This document shows positions 1-5,007 of a DNA stretch of 5,244 nucleotides, piece after piece. The notes beneath the pieces are model-generated. The model made no database searches. It was not told where the DNA came from and saw only the letters and a list, made by a program, of their open reading frames with translations. The DNA is taken from contig JAJYSW010000227.1 in the NCBI GenBank assembly GCA_021793335.1, positions 1-5,244 of the forward strand. The letters are read 5' to 3'. Numbering within the stretch: position 1 is the first letter of the stretch; the number at the start of each line of letters is the position of its first letter. A program made the translations under genes and the position numbers. Source of the DNA: Actinomycetes bacterium (lineage in GTDB: Bacteria > Actinomycetota > Actinomycetes > Mycobacteriales > Micromonosporaceae).

Positions 1-168
1 AACCGGACACAGCGGCCCGTTCGAGAACTCCGGGCGAGACGGTACCCGAAACCACCGGCCCGCCCACCGGACGAAGAACCTCCCAAGCCCCGGTATCGGG
101 TCTGGAGGCCCGGTGACACAGCGCGAGCAGGATGGATAACACCCGTCCGGAGCCCTCGTGACCAGGCG
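1..168. other. non-coding stretch at window edge, downstream of the aminotransferase
   Basis: No gene can be supported here. Plus frame 1 has no stop, but roughly a third of its third codon positions are A or T, unlike the strongly G/C-ended genes next to it. The translation is an Arg/Pro-rich string with no motif, and the frame continues antisense through the aminotransferase. The stretch contains short inverted repeats (GTTC-GA-GAAC at 19-28; a weak hairpin at 86-103) and CCACCGG twice with a 12-base period (52-58 and 64-70). A gene starting left of the window cannot be excluded. Confidence 0.5.
86..103 (-). terminator. weak candidate terminator of the aminotransferase gene
   Basis: CCCG-GTAT-CGGG (89-100) forms a four-pair stem. 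After one mismatch it gains two more pairs (86-103, 87-102). It lies about 65 bases past the aminotransferase stop. The transcribed minus strand continues into a mildly T-rich GGTTCTTCG. The stem is short, so this is only the best candidate in the tail. Confidence 0.2.
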
Positions 169-1263
169 CTAGGCCCCGGCGGCCTGGACGGCCTTCGCCA
201 GGCGGCGCACGCCCTCGTCGATCCGGTCGGCCTGCACAGCGGAGTAGGCCAGTCGCAGGCAGGATGCTCCGCCTTCGACCACGAAGTCAGTGCCCTTGAC
301 GACCTGGACGCCCTCATCGGCGGCGGCCGCGGCGACCTTCGCGCAGTCGACGCCCTCCCCCAGGTCCACCCACAGGAAGTAGCCGCCATCGGGCACCACG
401 AACTCGGCGTTCGGCAGATGCTCGCGCAGCGAGGCCGACAGCTGGTCCACGCGCTCCTCCAGCGCGGCCTTCACCGTGGCGATGGACCGGTCCAGTGCGC
501 CTGCTTTCGCGAACTGGTGGATCGTCGCCTGGGCGAACATGTTCGGCGCGATATAGGTGTTCGTGGCGGCCTTGGCGACCCGGCCGATGAGGTCGGCCGG
601 GCCGACCAGGTAACCGGTGCGCAGCCCGGGGCACACGGTCTTGGAGAACGAAGACGCGTACACCACTCGCGATTCGGTGTCCTGCGAGAGCATGGTCGGG
701 AACTGCTCGCCGCGGAACCGGATGTCGAGGTACGGGTCGTCCTCGAAGACCGTGAAGTCGTACTCGCCCGCGAGGGCGAGCAACCGCCGTCGCTTATCGC
801 CCGAGAGCGTCACACCGGCCGGGTTCTGGAAGTTCGGGATGATGTGCGCCAGGCTCGGCCGCACGCCGCCTTTGAGAATCGCTTCGAGCTCGTCGACGTC
901 GAGGCCGTCGGCCTGCACGGTCACCGGGTGCAGCTCGCCCCGCCGCTGGCGCAGGCCCAGCAGGGTCCGGTCATAGGTCGGCCGCTCGACGACGACGGGC
1001 GAACCGGCCTCCACCAGCTCGTCGAACAGGAACGCGTCGGCCTGCATCGAGCCGTTGGTGACCAGCACGTTTTCCGGCTCGACCTCGTGCTTGGCGGCGA
1101 TCCACTCGCGCAGCGGCGGGTAGCCGACAGAGGTTCCGTACCCGGTGACCCGCGCGGGATCGGCGTCGAGCGCGGCTGCGGCGGCGGCTTTGAGGCCCTC
1201 GGTGTCGACGATGTCGAGCGACGGGGCCCCTCTGGAGAATGAGATGACGTCGGTGTTCGGCAT
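169..1263 (-). CDS. PLP-dependent aminotransferase, class I/II (LysN / MocR catalytic-domain type)
   Basis: This is a 364-residue cytosolic fold-type I enzyme that should transfer an amino group from an amino acid to a 2-oxoacid. Seen in sequence: the N-terminal SFSRGAPSLD; a YGTSVGYPPLREW stretch (42-54) typical of this subgroup; PNFQNPAG (143-150) with the cofactor-contacting Asn147; EDDPY (174-178) with the Asp that pairs with the pyridine nitrogen; SSFSKTVCPGLRTGY (204-218) with Lys208 as the Schiff-base lysine; and LRLAYS near the end, whose Arg337 should bind the substrate carboxylate. The subgroup includes 2-aminoadipate aminotransferase LysN and the catalytic half of MocR regulators, but there is no N-terminal winged helix, so it is an enzyme. 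The frame runs 93 codons further upstream as an Arg-rich string without motifs; the ATG at 1263 begins the conserved part. The true substrate (aminoadipate, branched-chain or aromatic amino acid) cannot be read from sequence. Confidence 0.9.
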   Translation of the reverse strand: MPNTDVISFSRGAPSLDIVDTEGLKAAAAAALDADPARVTGYGTSVGYPPLREWIAAKHEVEPENVLVTNGSMQADAFLFDELVEAGSPVVVERPTYDRTLLGLRQRRGELHPVTVQADGLDVDELEAILKGGVRPSLAHIIPNFQNPAGVTLSGDKRRRLLALAGEYDFTVFEDDPYLDIRFRGEQFPTMLSQDTESRVVYASSFSKTVCPGLRTGYLVGPADLIGRVAKAATNTYIAPNMFAQATIHQFAKAGALDRSIATVKAALEERVDQLSASLREHLPNAEFVVPDGGYFLWVDLGEGVDCAKVAAAAADEGVQVVKGTDFVVEGGASCLRLAYSAVQADRIDEGVRRLAKAVQAAGA

Positions 1264-1270
1264 GTCCACC

Positions 1271-1301
1271 AGCGTATGCGCCGCTCCTGCGCATCGTCGA
1301 A
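1271..1301 (-). promoter_or_regulatory. candidate promoter giving a leaderless aminotransferase mRNA
   Basis: On the minus strand TACGCT (1271-1276) fits the actinobacterial -10 pattern TANNNT, and TTCGAC (1296-1301) is a partial -35 with a 19-base spacer. Seven bases separate the -10 from the ATG, so transcription would begin at or next to the start codon. No well-placed Shine-Dalgarno exists: the only purine-rich GGAG is about 17 bases upstream. Leaderless mRNAs are common in actinobacteria. The long spacer and imperfect -35 keep confidence moderate. Confidence 0.4.
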
Positions 1302-1361
1302 CCGCACTGCCGTGACGCGCCCGCCGGGACGCACCGCCGCGCAACCCCCGTGCAGCCCCGC

Positions 1362-1379
1362 TGAGGCATCTTTGAGGCA
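1362..1379. repeat. short tandem direct repeat TGAGGCA x2, possible operator
   Basis: TGAGGCA occurs at 1362-1368 and 1373-1379. The 11-base period is about one helical turn, so a dimeric regulator could contact the same DNA face. Two seven-base copies could also be chance. Confidence 0.2.
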
Positions 1380-1493
1380 CTGCCGGGTGGCCCCTCCGGA
1401 CCGCCTCGCGCGCCTCTCGACCGCCCGAGCGATCCGGGGTATGCGGCGACCTCGGCCCCACCGGGCCACATCGGGCATCGCCAGGCGTTACCG

Positions 1494-1545
1494 TGCTGTG
1501 GTGGGGCACCGCCCCGCCGCAGCGGGTCCGCCGTGGGCTCACGGC
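1494..1545 (+). promoter_or_regulatory. two tandem stem-loops in the leader of the PEBP-thiolase operon
   Basis: Hairpin 1 pairs 1494-1507 with 1511-1524 around the loop ACC: 14 uninterrupted pairs, with GGGGC/GCCCC at the tip and three G-U wobbles (1494-1524, 1499-1519, 1502-1516). In minus-strand RNA those three become A-C mismatches, so the structure suits plus-strand RNA. Hairpin 2 pairs 1530-1535 with 1540-1545 around GGCT, six perfect pairs. They end 20 bases before the AAGGAG of the PEBP gene. No T-tract follows, so they look more like leader structure than a standard terminator. If the TACCGT at 1489-1494 is the -10, transcription would start inside hairpin 1 and only hairpin 2 would be intact in the mRNA. 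Confidence 0.45.
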
Positions 1546-1564
1546 CCCCGTCGCCGATCAGTAG

Positions 1565-1570
1565 AAGGAG
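1565..1570 (+). promoter_or_regulatory. ribosome binding site AAGGAG fixing the PEBP start
   Basis: AAGGAG lies five bases before the ATG at 1576. It is the best Shine-Dalgarno in this part of the window and rules out the longer in-frame starts further left. Confidence 0.8.
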
Positions 1571-1575
1571 AGACC

Positions 1576-2091
1576 ATGACGCTCGACCGTCCGCAGGCCC
1601 CGTGGCCGTACGACTTCCTTCCGCAGGTTCCATCGTTCGAGGTGACGTCCACCGACGTCGCCGACGGTGAGACGCTCCCCGAGGCCCAGGTGGCGGGCCG
1701 GGACGTCTCGCCGCAGCTGTCCTGGTCGGGTTTCCCCGAGGAGACCGCCGCGTTCGCGGTGACGTGCTTCGACCCCGACGCGCCCACCGGCTCCGGCTGG
1801 TGGCACTGGATGATGCTCGATCTCGACCCGACGGTCACCGAGCTGCCCGCCGGGGCCGACCTCGATCCCCCCGCCGGGGCGGTGCAGCTGCGCACCGACT
1901 CGGGCAAGGTCGGTTTCGCTGGCGCGGCCCCGCCCCCGGGCGACTACCCGCACCGCTACATCTTCGCCGTCCACGCCCTGAAGCAGAAGGTGGCGGTGCC
2001 CTCTGACGCCTCGATGGCGGCCGGCTCGTTCAACATCACCTTCAACGTCCTGGCCAGGGGCCTGATCACACCGGTGTACCGCAATGACTGA
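1576..2091 (+). CDS. YbhB/YbcL-type phosphatidylethanolamine-binding protein (PEBP family)
   Basis: This is a 171-residue soluble protein, close to the usual length of bacterial PEBP/YbhB proteins, with no signal peptide. Family landmarks: a ...FEVTSTDVADGETLP start (21-35); DVSPQLSW (43-50), the family's 'SP.L.W' element; FDPDAPTGSGWWHW (65-78), whose Asp66, Asp68, Pro70 and His77 form the first half of the anion-binding pocket; GFAGAAPPPGDYPHRYIFAVHAL (113-135), the second half, with the HRY at 126-128; and a C-terminal LARGLITPVYRND. In eukaryotes the family binds phospholipid head groups and regulates kinases; the role of bacterial members is poorly defined, so ligand and function here are unknown. 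The ATG at 1576 is set by AAGGAG and by where similarity begins. The stop overlaps the thiolase start by eight bases, so both are made from one mRNA. Confidence 0.9.
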   Translation: MTLDRPQAPWPYDFLPQVPSFEVTSTDVADGETLPEAQVAGRDVSPQLSWSGFPEETAAFAVTCFDPDAPTGSGWWHWMMLDLDPTVTELPAGADLDPPAGAVQLRTDSGKVGFAGAAPPPGDYPHRYIFAVHALKQKVAVPSDASMAAGSFNITFNVLARGLITPVYRND

Positions 2092-3241
2092 GGCCGTGGT
2101 CCTCGCCGCCGCCCGCACCCCGGTCGGCAAGCGCGGCGGCGGGCTCTCAGGAGTGCACGCGGTCGACCTGGCCGCCCATGCGCTGCAGGCGGCGCTGGAA
2201 CGCTCGGGGCTGGAGCCGGACGCGGTCGACGACGTCATGCTCGGCTGCGTCTCGCAGGTGGGCGAGCAGTCGTGGAACGTCGCACGCAACGCGGTCCTGG
2301 CGGCCGGGTGGCCCGAGGCGATCCCCGGGACCACGATCGATCGGCAGTGCGGTTCCAGCCAGCAGGCGATCAGCGCCGCCGCCGCCGCGGTCCTGGCCGG
2401 GCACGCCGACGTGGTGGTCGCCGGGGGCGTGGAATCGATGTCGCGCGTGCCGATGGGGTCGAACGTCGGCGGCGGCGCAGGCGAGCCGTACGGGCCGGCG
2501 GTGCGCGAGCGCTACGGCGACCGCGTCGACGCCGCCGCCCCGGTGCCGTTCGATCAGGGCGTCGCGGCGGAGCGGGTGGCCGAGCGCTATGGGGTGAGCC
2601 GTGAGGCGATGGACGCCTTCTCGCTGCGCAGCCATGAGAAGGCCGCCGCCGCGGCCGATGGCGGCGCGTTCACCGCGGAGATCGCGCCGCTGGCGGGCGT
2701 GTCGGCCGACGAGGGCATTCGGCGCGACACGAGCCTGGAGAAGCTGGCGGGCCTCAAGCCGGTGTTCCGAGCGGACGGTTCGGTGACGGCGGGATCGTCC
2801 TCGCAGATCTCCGACGGGGCGGCGGCGCTGGTGATCACCACCGACGAGCAGGCTAAGCGTCTCGGGGTGCGCCCGCTGGCGCGGGTCACGGCCTCGACGG
2901 TGGTCGGTTCGGACCCGGTGATGATGCTGGACGGGCCGATCCCGGCGACGGCGCGGGTGCTGCGCAGGGCCGGGCTGGGCCTCGACGAGATCGACGTGTT
3001 CGAGGTCAACGAGGCGTTCGCGTCGATCCCGTTGGCGTGGCTGGCCGAGACCGGCGCCGACGAGGAACGGTTGAACCCGCGCGGCGGGGCGATCGCGCTG
3101 GGGCACCCGCTGGGCGGCTCGGGGGCGCGGCTGGCGACGACGCTGCTGCATCACATGCGCGACGTCGGCGCGAGGCGCGGCCTCCAGACGATGTGCGAGG
3201 GCGGCGGCATGGCCAACGCGACGGTGTTCGAGCTGCTCTGA
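2084..3241 (+). CDS. thiolase (acetyl-CoA C-acyltransferase / acetyltransferase)
   Basis: This is a full-length, 385-residue thiolase that cleaves 3-ketoacyl-CoA with CoA, or condenses two acyl-CoAs in reverse. All catalytic elements are visible: the nucleophile Cys89 in DRQCGSSQQA, Asn309 in VNEAFAS, His341 in ALGHPLGGSGAR and the acid/base Cys371 in TMCEGGG. The N-terminus (AARTPVGKRGGGLSGVHA), the GEQSWNVARN stretch around 60-69, SSQISDGAAA and MLDGPIPATARVL recall the FadA5-like actinobacterial thiolases, some of which act on steroid side chains. That resemblance is from memory and does not fix the substrate; ordinary fatty-acid beta-oxidation is equally possible. No beta-oxidation partner gene is in the window. 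The ATG lies inside the end of the PEBP gene (ATGACTGA) with no clear ribosome binding site, so translation probably depends on ribosomes finishing the PEBP gene. Confidence 0.93.
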   Translation: MTEAVVLAAARTPVGKRGGGLSGVHAVDLAAHALQAALERSGLEPDAVDDVMLGCVSQVGEQSWNVARNAVLAAGWPEAIPGTTIDRQCGSSQQAISAAAAAVLAGHADVVVAGGVESMSRVPMGSNVGGGAGEPYGPAVRERYGDRVDAAAPVPFDQGVAAERVAERYGVSREAMDAFSLRSHEKAAAAADGGAFTAEIAPLAGVSADEGIRRDTSLEKLAGLKPVFRADGSVTAGSSSQISDGAAALVITTDEQAKRLGVRPLARVTASTVVGSDPVMMLDGPIPATARVLRRAGLGLDEIDVFEVNEAFASIPLAWLAETGADEERLNPRGGAIALGHPLGGSGARLATTLLHHMRDVGARRGLQTMCEGGGMANATVFELL

Positions 3242-3280
3242 GCCGAACTCGCGGAGCGGTGGCCGCACGGCCTGCGGAGG

Positions 3281-3328
3281 CCGGGCTCATAGGTCGTGGA
3301 CGCGGGGCGTCCCGGCCTATGGGCTCGG
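3281..3328 (+). terminator. long stem-loop terminator after the thiolase
   Basis: Positions 3281-3293 pair with 3316-3328 without interruption (13 pairs). The stem continues 3294-3296 with 3313-3315, has a single bulged T at 3297, then six pairs 3298-3303 with 3307-3312, closing on a GGG loop: about 22 pairs in total. The structure starts 39 bases past the thiolase stop. Three pairs (3284-3325, 3287-3322, 3294-3315) are G-U in plus-strand RNA and would be A-C mismatches in minus-strand RNA, so it mainly serves the PEBP-thiolase transcript. The inner GACGC/GCGTC stem would still form on the crgA side. Only TCCTTT follows, in keeping with the U-poor terminators common in actinobacteria. Confidence 0.7.
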
Positions 3329-3369
3329 GCTCCTTTGGTGCGGGCGCCTCGGCTTCGCGGCCGTTCGCG

Positions 3370-3630
3370 TCATCGCCACTTGGAAAGGACCAGCAGGGCC
3401 GCGACCATGGCGGTGAAGCCGACCGCGAGGTTCCAGTAGCCCCAGGCGGCGACCGGGTAGGCCATGCCCGAGAGGTAGAACAGCGTCAGCCATCCGATGC
3501 CGATCACGATGAGCGCGACGGCGGTGACCGGCACCCACATCGGGCTGGGCTCGTGGCTCTCGGTGCTCCGGGAGCTCGCCCCCGAAGGGTTCGAGTAGAC
3601 CTTCTTCTTACGAACACGTGACTTCGGCAT
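3370..3630 (-). CDS. crgA: cell division protein CrgA
   Basis: This 86-residue protein is within the usual CrgA length. It begins MPKSRVRKKKVY, the characteristic basic cytoplasmic start. A short Ser/Pro-rich linker follows, then a first membrane helix at about 31-55 (MWVPVTAVALIVIGIGW...), a short external loop (SGMAYPVAAWGYWN) and a second helix at about 63-83, ending LLVLSKWR. CrgA is an actinobacterial septum protein. In Streptomyces it affects FtsZ ring formation and septation, and in mycobacteria it helps recruit septal cell-wall enzymes. The ATG at 3630 is chosen because the conserved MPKSR motif starts there and GGAG lies eight bases upstream; the longer open frame to 3834 adds only low-complexity Arg/Pro sequence. 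It converges on the thiolase and diverges from the sortase gene. Confidence 0.95.
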   Translation of the reverse strand: MPKSRVRKKKVYSNPSGASSRSTESHEPSPMWVPVTAVALIVIGIGWLTLFYLSGMAYPVAAWGYWNLAVGFTAMVAALLVLSKWR

Positions 3631-3666
3631 CTGCGGTTCTCCAATTGAGGGACATATCCGAAGTTC

Positions 3667-3672
3667 AGGGTA
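3667..3672 (-). promoter_or_regulatory. candidate -10 element of crgA
   Basis: The minus strand reads TACCCT inside GGTACCCT, matching TANNNT. It lies 36 bases before the crgA ATG, leaving a leader of about 30 bases that contains the GGAG. No convincing -35 is seen 16-19 bases upstream. Confidence 0.3.
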
Positions 3673-3736
3673 CCGTCCCGTGCTGCGACGCCCGCCACCC
3701 TGCCCGGCGGGGGGAGCGGTCCCGCCGCCTCCGGCG

Positions 3737-3769
3737 TCTCGGCCGAGAGACCGAGCAAGGGGCCGAGAG
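3737..3769. repeat. GGCCGAGAG direct repeat with overlapping palindrome
   Basis: TCTCGGCCGAGA (3737-3748) is a perfect 12-base palindrome. Its right half lies in GGCCGAGAG (3741-3749), which recurs at 3761-3769, a 20-base period. The same bases can therefore pair locally or with the second copy (3737-3744 with 3761-3768). Function unknown; possible regulator site. Confidence 0.3.
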
Positions 3770-3929
3770 CGGCGCGGACGCCGCTTGCACGGCCGTGCGG
3801 TGCGCTCACGGCCGCGTGCGTCCGGCGGCGGCACCGAGCGAACGGTTCGGCGGTGTGGGGTCCCCTTCGGCTTGCCCGTTCGGGCGATACTTGGGGTCGA
3901 GACGTCACCTTAGGATGGCGTGTGGCGTT

Positions 3930-3945
3930 ATGGTTGCGAAACCAT
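3930..3945 (+). promoter_or_regulatory. GNRA-capped hairpin upstream of the sortase gene
   Basis: ATGGTT-GCGA-AACCAT is a six-pair perfect stem. In plus-strand RNA the loop is GCGA, a GNRA tetraloop; on the other strand it would be TCGC. It ends 46 bases before the GTG start and would lie in the leader if transcription starts further left. Confidence 0.35.
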
Positions 3946-3958
3946 CCCCCAACGAATC

Positions 3959-3970
3959 GATCATATGATC
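3959..3970. promoter_or_regulatory. 12-base perfect palindrome GATCATATGATC, operator or promoter element
   Basis: This AT-rich perfect palindrome stands out in GC-rich surroundings, four bases before the GGGAGG ribosome binding site. It also carries TATGAT (3964-3969), five of six matches to a -10, in both orientations, but a start about seven bases later would nearly remove the ribosome binding site. It is more plausible as a dimeric repressor site. No regulator can be named. Confidence 0.35.
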
Positions 3971-3973
3971 CAA

Positions 3974-3979
3974 GGGAGG
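3974..3979 (+). promoter_or_regulatory. ribosome binding site GGGAGG deciding the sortase start
   Basis: GGGAGG lies 12 bases before the GTG at 3992, somewhat far but the only good site. An ATG at 3982 lies closer but is out of frame with the sortase. The in-frame ATG at 3965 and GTG at 3920 have no Shine-Dalgarno. Confidence 0.55.
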
Positions 3980-3991
3980 CGATGTTCCCAG

Positions 3992-5005
3992 GTGAACGAG
4001 CAGGACTGGTCGCCCTTCGCGGAGGAATCTCCTTCCCCGCCGCGGCCCGCGCCGAATCCGGGCCGGGCCAGCGTGCCCGCGCCCGCCCCTGCATCGCGCC
4101 CATCGCCTTACCTGAAGACGGATCACCCCCCGCACGACCAGACCGCTCCGCTGCGCCCGCCCTCCCTGGCGAGGAGGCAAGGCCCACCGGGGCTCATCCC
4201 CGCCCCCGACGCCACCGCGATCCTCCCTCAGATTCCGAGCGATCCACTCCCCGCACCGCACGGCGGCGACTCCGCCGCCCGCAAGAAACGGACCGTCAAG
4301 CGCCACCGCGACGGCGAGAGCGGCCTCAAGGCCCGCCGCACCATCCGCGGCATCGGAGAGGTCTTCATCACCTTCGGCGTCATCGTCCTGCTCTACGCCG
4401 CCTACGAGATCTTCGGTGTCACCGCGGAGATCAACAATCAGCAGGACCACCTCGCCAGCGACCTCGACGTCATGTGGCGGACCAACGAGACCGTCGAGGA
4501 GGGCGTCGACGGCGCGCCCGTCCCCGAACTCGGCGACGCCTTCGCCCGCATGTGGGCGCCCGCCATCCGCCCCGAATCCTGGATTCTCGTCGAGGGCACC
4601 GAGCTGTCCGACATCGAGTACGCGCCCGGCCGCTATCTCGACGGGGCCTATCCGGGCGAGCAGGGCAACTTCACACTCGCGGGCCACAACGTCCCCGCCA
4701 TCTTCCAGAAGATCCGCGACCTCGACCCCGGCGACAAGGTCGTGATCGAGACCATGGAGTACTTCTACGTCTACGAGGTCCGCGAACACGTCGTCGTCGA
4801 CGAGACGCAGGTCGACATCACCGAACCCGTACCCGGCGAACCCGGGGCCGCGCCCGGCGAGGACGACTACTGGATGACCCTGTTCACCTGCCACCCCCTG
4901 TGGGACAACTACGAGCGGTACGTCGTCTACACCCAGCTCGTGGAGACCTACGAACGCGACCCGGACGGCGAGCTGCCGGACGAGGCGATCGACGCGGAGG
5001 CCTGA
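3992..5005 (+). CDS. class E-like sortase, membrane-anchored transpeptidase
   Basis: This 337-residue protein is a sortase, which cuts sorting signals of exported proteins and joins them to the cell wall. Layout: a cytoplasmic Pro-rich, disordered-looking tail (1-95), a basic patch RKKRTVKRHR (97-106), one membrane helix at about 121-142, then the extracytoplasmic sortase domain. That domain contains WILVEGTELSDIEYAPGRYLDGAYPGEQGNF (197-227), the catalytic His232 in LAGHN, LDPGDKVVIET (244-254), the nucleophile Cys300 in TLFTCHP and Arg309 in ERYVVY, in the expected order and spacing. The PGE.GNF.LAGH and TL.TCHP pattern fits the actinobacterial class E group. The usual residue after Gly-His is Arg; here it is Asn. 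The GTG start has GGGAGG upstream, and codon use turns coding-like only after it. crgA lies divergently upstream; a small membrane protein gene follows after two bases, so they form an operon. No sorting-signal substrate is in the window. Confidence 0.9.
   Translation: MNEQDWSPFAEESPSPPRPAPNPGRASVPAPAPASRPSPYLKTDHPPHDQTAPLRPPSLARRQGPPGLIPAPDATAILPQIPSDPLPAPHGGDSAARKKRTVKRHRDGESGLKARRTIRGIGEVFITFGVIVLLYAAYEIFGVTAEINNQQDHLASDLDVMWRTNETVEEGVDGAPVPELGDAFARMWAPAIRPESWILVEGTELSDIEYAPGRYLDGAYPGEQGNFTLAGHNVPAIFQKIRDLDPGDKVVIETMEYFYVYEVREHVVVDETQVDITEPVPGEPGAAPGEDDYWMTLFTCHPLWDNYERYVVYTQLVETYERDPDGELPDEAIDAEA
4996..5000 (+). promoter_or_regulatory. ribosome binding site GGAGG inside the sortase 3' end
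   Basis: GGAGG lies seven bases before the GTG at 5008 and overlaps the last sense codons of the sortase, fixing the start of the next gene and implying tight coupling. Confidence 0.75.
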
Positions 5006-5007
5006 GC

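Larger units (their letters stand above)
1264..1575. other. divergent intergenic region between aminotransferase and PEBP gene
   Basis: This 312-base start-to-start region must hold the promoters for both directions. It contains the leaderless-type promoter at its left end, two copies of TGAGGCA spaced 11 bases apart (1362-1368, 1373-1379), a TACCGT hexamer (1489-1494), two stem-loops (1494-1524, 1530-1545) and the PEBP ribosome binding site. Both flanking genes have open upstream frames through it, but these are Arg/Pro-rich, motif-free extensions of the kind expected by chance in GC-rich DNA. Confidence 0.6.
3631..3991. other. divergent intergenic region between crgA and the sortase gene
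   Basis: This is 361 bases with no gene. It holds the crgA ribosome binding site and candidate promoter on the left, a very GC-rich middle with many short inverted repeats (a 12-base palindrome at 3737-3748, GGGG-T-CCCC at 3857-3865, GCCCG-TT-CGGGC at 3874-3885) and a lower-GC segment from about 3887 with a hairpin and a palindrome. In-frame upstream codons of the sortase frame (3920-3991) end in G or C only about half the time, unlike the genes nearby, so they are judged untranslated. Confidence 0.6.

Noticed and set aside
12..40. GTTCGAGA resembling a tRNA T-loop
   Set aside because: Flanking bases do not form a T-stem, and no acceptor stem or CCA end is present.
130..148. Stem-loop just after the aminotransferase stop as its terminator
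   Set aside because: Its central pair is T-G on the plus strand and becomes an A-C mismatch in the transcribed minus strand, leaving too weak a stem.
1..1242. Plus-strand frame open from the window start through the aminotransferase gene
   Set aside because: It is antisense to a gene with complete catalytic motifs, its translation is low-complexity Arg/His/Val with no motif, and its first part lacks G/C bias at third positions.
1264..1542. 93-codon N-terminal extension of the aminotransferase
   Set aside because: Arg/Gly-rich and motif-free; the conserved protein begins at the ATG at 1263, which also fits a promoter.
1276..1575. 100-codon N-terminal extension of the PEBP protein
   Set aside because: A strong AAGGAG sits five bases before the ATG at 1576, where family similarity begins; the extension is Arg/Pro-rich.
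2147..3268. Long minus-strand frame opposite the thiolase
   Set aside because: Mirror of a GC-rich gene; the product is Arg/His-rich with no recognisable domain, while the plus strand encodes a complete thiolase.
3037..3621. Plus-strand frame spanning the thiolase end and antisense to crgA
   Set aside because: It crosses the terminator stem and runs opposite crgA; no motif or ribosome binding site.
3631..3834. N-terminal extension of CrgA
   Set aside because: CrgA family proteins start at the MPKSR motif, and a good ribosome binding site precedes that ATG.
3964..3976. TATGAT as the sortase -10 promoter element
   Set aside because: Transcription would start on the ribosome binding site, and no -35 lies at the right distance; an operator is more plausible.
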